A DNA stretch of 64,000 nucleotides from Saccharopolyspora rhizosphaerae (GCF_003931915.1 NZ_RSAA01000001.1:248001-312000), one strand, 5' to 3'; shown: positions 44,045-53,199, counted from the first letter of the stretch. The notes: a model not told the origin generated them from the letters alone. Numbers and translations are program-made.

Positions 44045-45016
44045 GTGGAACAGCGACAACTCGGCAACAGCGGCCTGCGCGTCTCCCGGCTCGCACTCGG
44101 CACCATGACCTGGGGACTCGACGTCGACGCCGACGAAGCAGCCGACCAGCTGACCACCTTCCACGACGCAGGCGGCACCCTCATCGACACCGCCGACGTC
44201 TACCAAGACGGCCACGCCGAACAACTCCTCGGCACCCTGCTCACCCACCACCTCCCCCGCGACGAGATCATCCTCGCCACCAAAGCCGCCGCACGCCGCA
44301 AACCCGGCCCCTTCGGCGGCGGTGCCTCCCGCGGAGCACTGCTCAACGCCCTCGACGAATCACTGCGCCGCCTCGGCACCGACCACATCGACCTCTGGCA
44401 ACTCCAAGCCTGGGACCCCGGCGTCCCCCTCGACGAAACCCTCGCCGCCCTCGACACCGCCGTCACCACCGGCCGCGTCCGCTACACCGGCATCGCCAAC
44501 TACACCGGCTGGCAAACCGCCACCGCCGCCGCACACCAACACCACCACCCCACCCGCACCCCCCTGATCTCCACCCAAGTCGAGTACTCCCTGCTCGAAC
44601 GCGGCGCCGAACGCGAAGTCGTCCCCGCCGCCGCACACCACGGCCTCGGGATCCTCGCCTGGGCACCCCTCGGACGCGGCGTGCTCACCGGCAAGTACCG
44701 CAACGCCACCCCACCCGACTCCCGCGGCGCCACCACCCACCTCGCCGGCTACGTCGACCACCACCGCACCGAACGCGCCGCCCGCATCGTCCAAGCCCTG
44801 CTCACCGCAGCCGAAGGCCTCGCCACCACACCCGGCCACGTCGCACTCGCCTGGACCCGCGACCGCCCCGGCATCACCGCCCCCGTCCTCGGCGCCCGCA
44901 CCACCGCCCAGCTCAAGACCGCGCTCACCACCGAAGACCTCACCCTCCCCCCAGCCATCCGCGCCGCCCTCGACGACATCAGCGCACCCCAGCACGGCTA
45001 CCCCGAAGCCCAATAA
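44045..45016 (+). CDS. Aldo/keto reductase with altered catalytic His
   Basis: A 323-residue TIM-barrel NADPH reductase. Start QRQLGNSGLRVSRLALGTMT, catalytic Asp and Tyr in IDTADVYQDG, Lys in ILATKAAAR, C-terminal cofactor loop VLGARTTAQLKTAL. The position of the catalytic His (usually IDLYQLH) reads IDLWQLQ, so His is replaced by Gln. It might have changed chemistry or be acting on special substrates. Its substrate is unknown. Confidence 0.88.
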   Translation: MEQRQLGNSGLRVSRLALGTMTWGLDVDADEAADQLTTFHDAGGTLIDTADVYQDGHAEQLLGTLLTHHLPRDEIILATKAAARRKPGPFGGGASRGALLNALDESLRRLGTDHIDLWQLQAWDPGVPLDETLAALDTAVTTGRVRYTGIANYTGWQTATAAAHQHHHPTRTPLISTQVEYSLLERGAEREVVPAAAHHGLGILAWAPLGRGVLTGKYRNATPPDSRGATTHLAGYVDHHRTERAARIVQALLTAAEGLATTPGHVALAWTRDRPGITAPVLGARTTAQLKTALTTEDLTLPPAIRAALDDISAPQHGYPEAQ

Positions 45017-45176
45017 CACCCCTCGGCACGCTTCCCGCCACACCACCGACATGCCACGCTGAAAGGTCCCCACCCCACCAGGGGCGCACCGGCACCGATC
45101 GGCCATGCTGGAGGAAGCAGCAACCACCCAGCGGAAGCAGCGGCACCGCAGGGCAGCAACACCGAGGAGGACCTCG

Positions 45177-46157
45177 TTGCGTCGTCTGATCACCACCTGC
45201 CTCACCCTCACCCTGCTCGCCGGGTGCGGCGCAGACGACAACACCGACCCCCTCCAAGTCACCGACACCCTGAGAGCCGCCACCCCCGCCACCGCACCCC
45301 CGGCGACCACCCCTCCCGCAGGCACCGTGCACCCCGCACCACCCGTCCAGCACACCGCCTACGACCGCGACACCCGCACCCTCGTGCTCGCCGCCGGCCC
45401 CCAGCTGCACCTCATCGACACCGCCACCGGCCACCGCCGCACCCTCGACCTGCCCGCACCACCCGGCAACCTCCGCGCCAAAGGCGGACAGGTCCTCGCC
45501 GCGCTGCCCGACGCCCACCAGATCACCCGCGTCGACCTGCGCACCGCCACCGCACACCCCACCCCCGTGCCGGGCGCCCCGGTCGACGCCCTCGACCTCG
45601 ACCCGCACCGCACCGCCGTCGCCCTGCGCGACACCGCCACCGTCACCATCCTCACCGACGGCCGGCCAACCACCACCACTGAGAAGTTCCAAGGCCCCGC
45701 ACGCCTGCTCGTCCAAGGCGGCCGCCTCCACGTCCTCGACCGCCTCACCACAGCCATCACCCCCGTCGACCCCACCAACGGCGGCAAAGGGGCAGGCCTG
45801 CGCGCAGGACAAGGCGCCACCAGCGCCGTCCAAGACCGCTACGGCCGCATCCTCACCATCGACACCCGCGGCCAAGCACTCCTCGCTTTCAGCACCGACC
45901 CGCTCATCCTCAAGCAGCGCTACCCGGTCCCCGGCGCCCCCTACGGCCTCGCCTACGACCCCGGCACCGACACCGCCTGGACCACCCTCACCGCCACCAA
46001 CGAACTCGTCGGCTACGACATCGCAGGCGGCGAACCCCAAGAACGCCACCGCATCCCCACCATCAGCCAACCCGACTCCCTCACCCTCGACCCCGACACC
46101 CACACCCTCTACATCGCCTCCGCAAACGGCGCCGGATACCAGGTGGTGAGAATGTGA
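45177..46157 (+). CDS. Beta-propeller-like lipoprotein
   Basis: 326 residues. TTG start after GAGGAGG; signal LRRLITTCLTLTLLAGCGAD with lipobox LAGC, so it is exported and lipid-anchored. A Pro/Thr-rich linker precedes repeated beta blades (AYDRDTRTLVLAAGPQLHLI, PVDALDLDPHRTAVALRD, APYGLAYDPGTDTAWTTLT, PDSLTLDPDTHTLYIAS) of YVTN/SMP-30-like propeller type. The next gene overlaps by 4 bp. The ligand is unknown. Confidence 0.85.
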   Translation: MRRLITTCLTLTLLAGCGADDNTDPLQVTDTLRAATPATAPPATTPPAGTVHPAPPVQHTAYDRDTRTLVLAAGPQLHLIDTATGHRRTLDLPAPPGNLRAKGGQVLAALPDAHQITRVDLRTATAHPTPVPGAPVDALDLDPHRTAVALRDTATVTILTDGRPTTTTEKFQGPARLLVQGGRLHVLDRLTTAITPVDPTNGGKGAGLRAGQGATSAVQDRYGRILTIDTRGQALLAFSTDPLILKQRYPVPGAPYGLAYDPGTDTAWTTLTATNELVGYDIAGGEPQERHRIPTISQPDSLTLDPDTHTLYIASANGAGYQVVRM

Positions 46158-46372
46158 GCACGAGCGAAGGAAACACCGACACCGATTGGGAATACCAGCC
46201 GCTGCGCCTGCCACCCGGCACCACCCGGATCAGCGCGGCGACCCAACTCAGCATCCACGCCGAGTACTCCGGCTGGGAACTCTCCCGCGTCCTGCTCTAC
46301 TCCGACGGCACCCGCAAGGTCTGGCTCCGCCGCAAACGCAGCACCCCCGGCCTGCCCAACGTCATCACCTGA
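46154..46372 (+). CDS. DUF5703 family protein
   Basis: 72 residues. WEYQPLRLPPGTTRISAATQ, HAEYSGWELSRVLLYSDGTR and KVWLRRKR match the short actinobacterial DUF5703 family. GTG start overlaps the lipoprotein stop by 4 bp (GTGA), implying coupling. Its function is unknown. It converges on the ligase gene, with the two stops directly adjacent. Confidence 0.82.
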   Translation: MSTSEGNTDTDWEYQPLRLPPGTTRISAATQLSIHAEYSGWELSRVLLYSDGTRKVWLRRKRSTPGLPNVIT

Positions 46373-47422
46373 TCACGGCACCCGCCACAACCACGACTCC
46401 GCGGCGAACTTCGAGGCCACCAACTCCTCGGCCCGAGCCACCTCCGCCGCGCTCACCGGCCCCGCCGTGAGCCCGAACCGCGACCGGAAACCCCCCACCA
46501 ACCGGTCGACCACCACTTCGCGCGCCAGACCGGTCTGCCGCGCCAACGGGTCCACCCGCTTCGCCGCGCTCCCCACCCCCTTGTCCGACAACTTCTCCCG
46601 GCCCACGCGCAACACCTCGGCCAACTTCGCGCCATCGACCGAGTACGACATCGTCACGTGGTGCAACACCGCACCCGAGCCCATCCGCTTCTGCGCCGCA
46701 CCGCCGATCTTCCCGCCCTCCGAGGCGATGTCGTTCAACGGCTGGTACCACACCTCCAGACCCAGGTCCCGCAACACACCCAGCACCCAGTCGTCCAAGA
46801 ACGGGTACGACTCCGCGATCGACATCCCCGCCACCAACGACGGCGGCGCGTACAGCGAATACGTCACCGTGCAACCCGGCTCCACGAACATCGCCCCACC
46901 ACCGGTGATCCGCCGCACCACCTCCACCCCGTGCCGGCGCGCAGCCTCCAGGTCCACCTCGTTGCGCACCGACTGGAACCCGCCCAACACCACCGCAGGC
47001 GACTCCCACTCCCAGAACCGCAACGTCGGACCACGACGCCCCGCACCGACCTCCTCGGCCAGCACCTCGTCCAACGCCATGTGCATCAACGGCGACCGCG
47101 GCCCCTCACGCACCAACTCCCACGCGTGATCCGACCACCCCGTGGCCCGCGTCAACGCCCGACGCACCGCCGTGGCCACCGCCTCCGGCGAAAACCCCAC
47201 CAACCGCGCCTGATCCGGCAACCCACCCCGGATCCGACGCGCCAACTCCTCCGCCTCCGCCGACACCGCAGCCCCCACCAACGAGGAGTTGATCGCCTCC
47301 AACGCCTCGTCCGGCTCCAGGAAGAAGTCACCGCTCACCCGCACCTGCGAGAGCCTGCCCTCGGCCACCTCCACGTCGGCGGCCACCAACTTCCCGCCCG
47401 GGACCTTGAACTCACCGTGCAC
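46373..47422 (-). CDS. lplA: Lipoate-protein ligase with N-terminal accessory domain
   Basis: 349 residues. Residues 1-80 (HGEFKVPGGKLVAADVEV, VSGDFFLEPDEALEAINS) form the small LplB/C-terminal-type accessory domain, here placed N-terminal. The catalytic domain has HMALDEVLAEE, LRFWEWESPAVVLGGFQ, RRITGGGAMFVEPG with the RRxTGGG signature, and GAAQKRMGSG. It attaches lipoate to E2 and GcvH proteins. GTG at 47422 follows GGAGAGGGG and matches family starts. Divergent from the aminoacylase. Confidence 0.88.
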   Translation of the reverse strand: MHGEFKVPGGKLVAADVEVAEGRLSQVRVSGDFFLEPDEALEAINSSLVGAAVSAEAEELARRIRGGLPDQARLVGFSPEAVATAVRRALTRATGWSDHAWELVREGPRSPLMHMALDEVLAEEVGAGRRGPTLRFWEWESPAVVLGGFQSVRNEVDLEAARRHGVEVVRRITGGGAMFVEPGCTVTYSLYAPPSLVAGMSIAESYPFLDDWVLGVLRDLGLEVWYQPLNDIASEGGKIGGAAQKRMGSGAVLHHVTMSYSVDGAKLAEVLRVGREKLSDKGVGSAAKRVDPLARQTGLAREVVVDRLVGGFRSRFGLTAGPVSAAEVARAEELVASKFAAESWLWRVP

Positions 47423-47499
47423 GCCCGCACCCCTCTCCGCCAACATCGACTCCACCCACCACACCACAACCACCCGCCGGCGTCCCGGAAGGCCCACGC

Positions 47500-49047
47500 A
47501 TGACCGAACTGCTCACCGGCGCCCACCTCGCCGACGGCACGGGCGCAGCCCTGCACCACGCCGACGTCCTGCTCGACCACGACCGCATCACCGCCGTCGC
47601 ACCACCCGGCACCCTGCCCCGCCACCACCCGCACCGCGACCTCACCGGACTCGTGCTCGCCCCCGGCTTCATCGACTCCCACTCCCACGCCGACAACGCA
47701 CCCCTGCTCACCGAGCACGACACCACCAAGGTCCTGCAAGGCGTCACCACCGAAGTCGTCGGCAACTGCGGCTTCAGCCTCGCACCGCGCACCACCACCC
47801 ACGACAACGAGCACCGCGAACTCCTCCACCGCCTCTTCCCGCCCCTGCACGCCACCTGGACCGGCTTCACCGAACTTTTCGCCGCCACCGACGCCGCGGG
47901 CCACGTCACCAACCACTGCCCCCTCGTCGGCCACGGCACCCTCCGCGTGGCGGCCACCGGCATGACCCAAGCGGCACCGGACACCGACGCACTCCGGCAG
48001 ATGCGCGCCCTGCTCGAAGAAGCCATGGGCGCAGGCGCTTTCGGACTCTCCAGCGGACTCATCTACCCACCCGCCACGTTCGCCACCACCACCGAACTCA
48101 CCGCACTGGCCGAGGTCCTCGGCGGCGACGGCCTCTACGCCACGCACATGCGCGACGAAGGCGACCACCTCCTCGACGCCATCGACGAAGCCCTGCACAT
48201 CGGCCGCGCCGCCGGGCGCACCCACCTGTCCCACCTCAAGAGCACCGGCCCCAGCAATTGGGGCGCCATGCCCTCAGCCCTCGAGCGCATCCAGCACGCG
48301 CGCAGCACCGGGCAGGTCGTCCACCAGGACGTCTACCCCTACACCGCCTCCTCGACGACGCTGACCGCCCTGCTGCCCGCCCACTACCTCAGCGGCAACG
48401 CCCGCCACACCCTGGAGAAGCTCACCGCTCCCGGAGTGCACGCCGAACTCACCGACGCGCTCACCGGCTCCACCCGCTTCGACCGCATCCTCATCGCCAC
48501 CACCACCAGCCACCGCCACGAAGGCCGCACGCTCACCGAGATCGCCACCGCATCGGACACCGACCCGGTGCAGGTGCTCATCGACCTCCTCGTCACCGAG
48601 GAGCTGCGGGTGGCGATGATCCACTTCTCGATGCACGAGGACGACCTCGAGCACGCGTTGCGCGATCCCCGCACCGCCATCGGCTCCGACGGCCTCCCAC
48701 CCGGTAACGGCGGCACCCCGCACCCGCGCCTGACCAGCACCTTCCCCCGGTTCCTCGGCCGCTACGTCCGCGGACGCGGCGTCCTGGACCTGCCGGAGGC
48801 GGTCCGCCGGATGACCTCCCTGCCCGCCGAGATCTTCCGCATCCCCGACCGCGGGGTGATCACCCCGGGCCGCATCGCCGACCTGGTCGCCTTCGACCCG
48901 GCCACCGTCCTGGACGTAGGCGACTACCGCGACCCCTTGCGCCCGCCCACCGGCGTGCCCTGGGTGTGCCTGGCAGGGCAGACCGTGGTCGAGGCCGGCG
49001 AGTTCCTCGGCATCCCCGCAGGACGCCGGCTCAGCCCATCGGCTTGA
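47500..49047 (+). CDS. N-acyl-D-amino-acid deacylase (D-aminoacylase)
   Basis: 515 residues of the amidohydrolase superfamily. Zn ligands and active-site residues: HSHAD near residue 62, the Cys in VVGNCGFS, ATHMRDE, THLSHLKS and the catalytic Asp in AIGSDGLPPG. It hydrolyses N-acyl-D-amino acids. The C-terminal ITPGRIADLVAFDP is typical. No transporter is adjacent. Confidence 0.9.
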   Translation: MTELLTGAHLADGTGAALHHADVLLDHDRITAVAPPGTLPRHHPHRDLTGLVLAPGFIDSHSHADNAPLLTEHDTTKVLQGVTTEVVGNCGFSLAPRTTTHDNEHRELLHRLFPPLHATWTGFTELFAATDAAGHVTNHCPLVGHGTLRVAATGMTQAAPDTDALRQMRALLEEAMGAGAFGLSSGLIYPPATFATTTELTALAEVLGGDGLYATHMRDEGDHLLDAIDEALHIGRAAGRTHLSHLKSTGPSNWGAMPSALERIQHARSTGQVVHQDVYPYTASSTTLTALLPAHYLSGNARHTLEKLTAPGVHAELTDALTGSTRFDRILIATTTSHRHEGRTLTEIATASDTDPVQVLIDLLVTEELRVAMIHFSMHEDDLEHALRDPRTAIGSDGLPPGNGGTPHPRLTSTFPRFLGRYVRGRGVLDLPEAVRRMTSLPAEIFRIPDRGVITPGRIADLVAFDPATVLDVGDYRDPLRPPTGVPWVCLAGQTVVEAGEFLGIPAGRRLSPSA

Positions 49048-49102
49048 CGCCTCCTTCCGAGCAGTTTTGCCGGTGGGAAATGGGCCCACTGGACGCAGTA
49101 TT

Positions 49103-49129
49103 GAATTCAGCTGACACTGAAGTGATAGA
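49103..49129. repeat. 27-bp repeat, copy 1
   Basis: GAATTCAGCTGACACTGAAG followed by TGATAGA; 22 of 27 bases match 53140-53166. It lies between the aminoacylase and the small peptide gene. Confidence 0.6.
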
Positions 49130-49259
49130 AGTTAAGAAGGAGAAGAAGGCGGCTCGACCGGGGGATTTCCCAACCGGGTGTGGCGCGTCGCACATGCGAT
49201 CAGTGGACCTCCGGCGCACGATCGGCCGGGTGAAATCCATTGCCGAGAGGAGCCCCGCC

Positions 49260-49397
49260 ATGACGCTCTCAGATCATCGAGCAGCCCCGCAGGACTCCTT
49301 CGACCCGGACGTGGACCTGGACCTCCCGGCCCAGTCCCGTCGGGAGTCGGTCGAGACCGAAGACGACGAGAGCCACGTCATCCGCGGCTACGACTGA
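49260..49397 (+). CDS. Small acidic peptide gene, possible RiPP precursor
   Basis: 45 codons with a good GAGGAG ribosome site 6 nt before the ATG. The peptide is acidic and Cys-free. It has FDPDVDLDLP in the first half, a run of Ser, Thr, Glu and Asp in the second, and ends HVIRGYD. The next gene is an LLM-type F420 oxidoreductase, and the 27-bp repeats flank the gene. A leader-core peptide is possible but no modifying enzyme of a known RiPP class is present except perhaps the oxidoreductase. Confidence 0.55.
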   Translation: MTLSDHRAAPQDSFDPDVDLDLPAQSRRESVETEDDESHVIRGYD

Positions 49398-49514
49398 GCA
49401 CCGACCCGGCGCGCCGCTCACGGTCGCAGCACGACCTCCCAGGACCCAGCGGCGCGCCGCCGCTCCCTTCCTCGCCTTCCGTGCGGTCTTCCGCGACCCA
49501 GGTGCTCTTCGACT

Positions 49515-49541
49515 GATTTCACTCGGCACTGAAGTCACGGA
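49515..49541. repeat. 27-bp repeat, copy 2
   Basis: GATTTCACTCGGCACTGAAG followed by TCACGGA; 24 of 27 bases match 53140-53166. It is 77 bp upstream of the LLM oxidoreductase. Confidence 0.65.
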
Positions 49542-49617
49542 GGAAAACAACTCGCCAGTTCGGTGGACTTCGCTCGATCCGGCCGCCGCGCGGCACCCGG
49601 CCGGGCACCATCCGGAC

Positions 49618-50595
49618 ATGGCTGACTTCCGGTTCTCCACCAACATCTTCGGGATCCGCTCGCTCCCCGACTTCACCGGGACCTGTCGTCGCGCTGAACG
49701 GCTCGGCTACGACACCGTCTTCGCCGCGGACCACCTCGGAGTCCCCTCCCCCTTCCCCGTGCTGGTGGCCGCCGCGAACGCCACCGAACGGCTCCACGTC
49801 GGCACCCTGGTGCTCAACGTTCCGTTCTGGAACCCGGTCCTGCTGGCGCGCGAGATCGCCACCACCGACGTCCTCACCGGCGGCCGCCTCGAGGTCGGGC
49901 TCGGCGCCGGGCACATGAAGTGGGAGTTCGACGAGGCCGGCATCGACTGGGAACCCTTCGCCACCCGCACCGAACGTCTCCGCGCCACGATCGACGAACT
50001 CACGCGGCAGTTCGCCCGGGACGGCTTCGAGCAGCAGCGCGAGCGCAACGCCGAGTTCGACCTCCCCGCCCTCCGCCCGGTCCAGCGCACGGGCTTCGAC
50101 GGGTCCGGCCCCCCGCTGCTGGTCGGCGGCACCGGAGACCGCGTGCTGCGCATCGCGGCCGAGCACGCCGACATCATCGGCATCGCAGGCGCGCGCCAAC
50201 TCCCCGGCCAGGAACCCGGCACGCTGCGGCTCTGCACCGCCGAGGAGGCCGACGAGAGGGTCGCCTTCGCCCGCAGGACCGCTGGGACTCGCGCCGACCG
50301 GGTCGCATGGCACGCCCTCGTCCAAGCCGTCGTCCCGAGCGTCGACCGGCAGGCAGCCGCGTCCGAGCTCCTCCCCCGCTTCGGCGACACGATGTCGCTC
50401 GAGCAAGTCCTGGAGACACCGTTCCTGCTCATCGGCACACCGGAGGAGATGGCCGAGCAGCTGCGCCACAACCGGGACCGCTACGGCTTCACCCACTACA
50501 CCGTCCACGGCCCCTTCATGGACGCCTTCGCGCCCGTCATCCCCCTCCTCAAGTCCCCGGCCTCCGAGGCCGGGGACGGCCCGCTCCGGCGGTAG
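49618..50595 (+). CDS. LLM class F420-dependent oxidoreductase (MSMEG_2516-like)
   Basis: A 325-residue luciferase-like barrel of the long type: FRFSTNIFGIRSLPDFTGTC, LGYDTVFAADHLG, LHVGTLVLNVPFWNPVLLAR, GGRLEVGLGAGHMKWEFDEA and LLVGGTGDRVLRIAAEHADI. It belongs with the TIGR03621-like MSMEG_2516 family, whose substrates are unknown. The nearest upstream gene is the 45-residue acidic peptide, so the peptide may be its substrate; this is only inference. Confidence 0.83.
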   Translation: MADFRFSTNIFGIRSLPDFTGTCRRAERLGYDTVFAADHLGVPSPFPVLVAAANATERLHVGTLVLNVPFWNPVLLAREIATTDVLTGGRLEVGLGAGHMKWEFDEAGIDWEPFATRTERLRATIDELTRQFARDGFEQQRERNAEFDLPALRPVQRTGFDGSGPPLLVGGTGDRVLRIAAEHADIIGIAGARQLPGQEPGTLRLCTAEEADERVAFARRTAGTRADRVAWHALVQAVVPSVDRQAAASELLPRFGDTMSLEQVLETPFLLIGTPEEMAEQLRHNRDRYGFTHYTVHGPFMDAFAPVIPLLKSPASEAGDGPLRR

Positions 50596-50663
50596 CGGGC
50601 GAGGGCGCGGTGGTGCAGCACAGCTCGGCGAGCGGTTCCGAGGGAGTACGCCACGAACGCACG

Positions 50664-50694
50664 CGCGCCCCTCGGGAGGATCCCGAGCGGCGCG
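50664..50694. terminator. Possible terminator between converging genes
   Basis: CTCGGGA-GGA-TCCCGAG (50671-50687) with partly paired GC flanks lies between the LLM and DUF6528 stop codons. Confidence 0.4.
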
Positions 50695-50719
50695 TTACCA
50701 AGCTTCTCGCGCTGCGCGG

Positions 50720-51751
50720 TCACACGTACTCGGGCGTGAAGATCCGGGCTTTGTAGAAACGGGCGTCCGACCAGCCTCGCTCATCGGTCACTTCGAGCTT
50801 CTCGTTGTCAGCGAAGCTGACGTGCGTGCCCATCTCCCCGGTCTCCTTGGAACCGACCACGTAGACGTACTCGCCAGAGGGGTGGTGGGCGATGGACTTG
50901 ACCCTCTTCTTGGCCCAGTTCTCCTCCGGGGCGCCGATCTCCTCGTCGTCGACGTGGAAGCGGTAGACGCCTTGGCTGTCGGTCACCAGCAGGTGACCGG
51001 GGTTGGCGTAGTCGGGCTGCAGGTCGTGGCCCATCTTGGGGCCCGCGTGCTTGATCGGCACAGTCTTGTAGACGTCGAGGTCGGTGTTCAGTCCCGACCC
51101 CTTGACCTCGTAGGCGACGAGCTTGCCGTCACCCAGAACCCAGAGGAGGCCCCTGCCTCCGTACGGGCACCAGTGGATCCCGTGCGCGCCGGCGAAGGTC
51201 CACGACCTGACTCGCTCGTAGTTGTCGAAGTCGTCGATGTTGTCCGGGTTCCTCGGGGAGTACAGCTGGAGGTTGTTGTCCCCCTGGGAGCTGACGGTCA
51301 AGATCGAGCCGTTGTGCGGAACTCGCTCGATGGAGTGGGGGTTGTCATCGGGCAACTCGGCCCAGATCAGGTCACTCCGGGAGTCGGTGTGTTCTCCCCT
51401 CTTCTTGATGTCGACGACACCGGCGGCTCCACCGGACGCGACGACCAGGGCGATCAACCCACGAGCCCGGGTCTTGCGGATCTTGACGTCGGAGAGGTCA
51501 GCCCAGCTGTGGTCCCACGGGTACTCCTTGCCCTCGAAGGTCCAGATGATGGCGTCGTCGTTCCACCGCTTGGCGTTCCGGTCGAAGACGCGCACGGTCC
51601 GGGAGTTCTGATCGACTACTGCAAGGTGGTAACTCGGCGCGGCGCTCGCCGTACCAGCGCCGAGAACCGACGACGAACCGAGGATCGTGGTGGCGGCCAT
51701 CCCTTTCAACACAGTGCGTCGGTTCGTCCCCGATCCGCGCGGATCAGTCAT
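50720..51751 (-). CDS. Tat-exported DUF6528 beta-propeller protein
   Basis: 343 residues. A twin-arginine signal (NRRTVLKGMAATTILGSSSV, then AGTASAA) directs folded export. The mature part has propeller-like repeats with DNPHSIERVPHNGSILTVSS, AHGIHWCPYGGRGLLWVLGD and HLLVTDSQGVYRFHV, as in the secreted DUF6528 family of actinomycetes. The ATG at 51751 follows GTGGGA. Function unknown; the propeller may bind a sugar or peptide. Confidence 0.8.
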   Translation of the reverse strand: MTDPRGSGTNRRTVLKGMAATTILGSSSVLGAGTASAAPSYHLAVVDQNSRTVRVFDRNAKRWNDDAIIWTFEGKEYPWDHSWADLSDVKIRKTRARGLIALVVASGGAAGVVDIKKRGEHTDSRSDLIWAELPDDNPHSIERVPHNGSILTVSSQGDNNLQLYSPRNPDNIDDFDNYERVRSWTFAGAHGIHWCPYGGRGLLWVLGDGKLVAYEVKGSGLNTDLDVYKTVPIKHAGPKMGHDLQPDYANPGHLLVTDSQGVYRFHVDDEEIGAPEENWAKKRVKSIAHHPSGEYVYVVGSKETGEMGTHVSFADNEKLEVTDERGWSDARFYKARIFTPEYV

Positions 51752-51899
51752 TCCCACGTTCGCAACTCCCCAGTGTGAACTAGCAACTTCCCCAGGTGTG
51801 ATCCTGTCGATCAGGAGGAAGTATGCCCACGGCAGGGTGGGTGGCGGGCGCCGAACGCTCGGGTTCCCCCGTTCAGCGCATTCGCCGGGATGCAGTGCA

Positions 51900-52359
51900 G
51901 GTTGACTCGCGCCGGGACGTTCCGGGTCCGAGGTTTGCCTCTGTGGGGGTCACGTGGGCAGCGACAGGAGGCGGAGCGCACCAGGAGGCCACGGCACTGC
52001 GGGACCAAGGGACGTCCACATGGCTCGGCAGGGGCATGGTGAGGATGCCGCCGGGTTGTTGGACCATGACGTCGGTGGGTGGAGGAGTCCACCCCGATGT
52101 CCCGGTAGACAGGCATGCGGTGTCGAGCGGCAGAACAGGAGACCGAACTGTTGGCCCTGCGCCGATGCCTGGGCCATGACTGCGGACACGACACGCCTTG
52201 CCAAGCCGCGGCCCTGCAGTTCCGGTGCAATGATCACGCCCTCAGGCCGGCCACATGCGAAGTGGTGCCCGCGACGGAGACAGGTACGGCGACCCAGCCG
52301 GCATGTGCCACCAGGCGGTTGTTCGCCCTGATGCCGGAGTGCTGTTCCTCCGGCGCCAG
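51900..52359 (-). pseudogene. GNAT acetyltransferase remnant, several frameshifts
   Basis: Pieces in three frames read ANNRLVAHAGWVAVPVSV, then VIIAPELQGRGLARRVVSAV, QFGLLFCRSTPHA, MPVYRDIG and VQQPGGILTMPLP. In order they make the C-terminal two thirds of a GNAT enzyme of the aminoglycoside 2'-acetyltransferase-like type. The N-terminus ends exactly where the recombinase remnant begins on the other strand. Confidence 0.65.
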
Positions 52360-52383
52360 GTCAGCCCCCGAACGGAGACTTTG

Positions 52384-52740
52384 CTCGACCGGCTGACCCC
52401 ACGCACTCGCCGTCGTCTCCGGCCTGCGGAACCGCGGCATCGGCTTCACGTCGCTCCACGAGGCGCTCGACACCACCACACTTGGCGGGCGCTTGACCTT
52501 CCACGTCTTCGCCGCGCTCGCGAGTTCAGCCGCGAACTTGTCGTCCAGGGCACAACGAGAGCCCGGACGCACTTCTCGCCCGTGGCGCCCGTCTCGGCCG
52601 CCCGTCGGCCAGGTCCGAGGAACAGATCCGTCACGCCCGGAACTTGCTCACCCGCTCGGAAGGCACCGTCACCTCGATCGCCAAGCTCCTTGGCGTCTCC
52701 CGCAGCACGATCTACCAGTACGTACTCGAGCCGAAAGGCG
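52384..52740 (+). pseudogene. Serine recombinase (resolvase/invertase) remnant
   Basis: Pieces LAVVSGLRNRGIGFTSLHEA, LGGRLTFHVFAALA, FSRELVVQGT, EEQIRHARNLLTRSEGTVTS and IAKLLGVSRSTIYQYV match the C-terminal catalytic edge and the HTH of Hin/Tn3 resolvases, in at least three frames. The N-terminal catalytic Ser region is missing. It is a decayed mobile-element gene. Confidence 0.72.
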
Positions 52741-53139
52741 CGCCAGACCACGCTCGGGCAAGACGGAGAGCACGCCGGTTCTGCCCCGCCTCGCGCAGTC
52801 AGCGGCGGCGGTCACCGCTGACTCCCCTCCGATGCTCCCCACGGGCCAACGTCCGGTCGAGCGCGCCCGCCTGCGCCTGGACCCACCTGGACCCGACGAC
52901 GGTGGGGCGGCTCACCTGGCCTGTGCCGCGACCAGTGAGGAGCTGGAGAGCCGAGCGAACGAGACCGCCGAGCTCGACGCCTGGGCTGTGGTGGCCCGTC
53001 TGGAGACCGGACCCCGGTGTCCGCGCCCACCACGACCGGATGCGCCGGCTGGTGCGCTCCACCGCCCGCCCGCCGACTCCGCCCTGGGGTGGCTCCTGGC
53101 TTGGCGGCGCGTTCCGCGAGGGCCGGGTGCGCGAGCAGT
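52741..53139. other. Gap without a recognisable gene
   Basis: About 400 bp between the recombinase remnant and the repeat at 53140. Open frames exist but none has family features; probably decayed sequence. Confidence 0.4.
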
Positions 53140-53166
53140 GATTTCACTTGGCACTGAAGTGATGGA
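53140..53166. repeat. 27-bp repeat, copy 3
   Basis: GATTTCACTTGGCACTGAAG followed by TGATGGA. TCACTT and AAGTGA form a dyad with a 7-bp centre GGCACTG. It lies between the decayed recombinase and the 3' end of the TetR gene. Confidence 0.65.
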
Positions 53167-53199
53167 TGCAACCAAGATGTGACTCAGGTGATCATCTTC

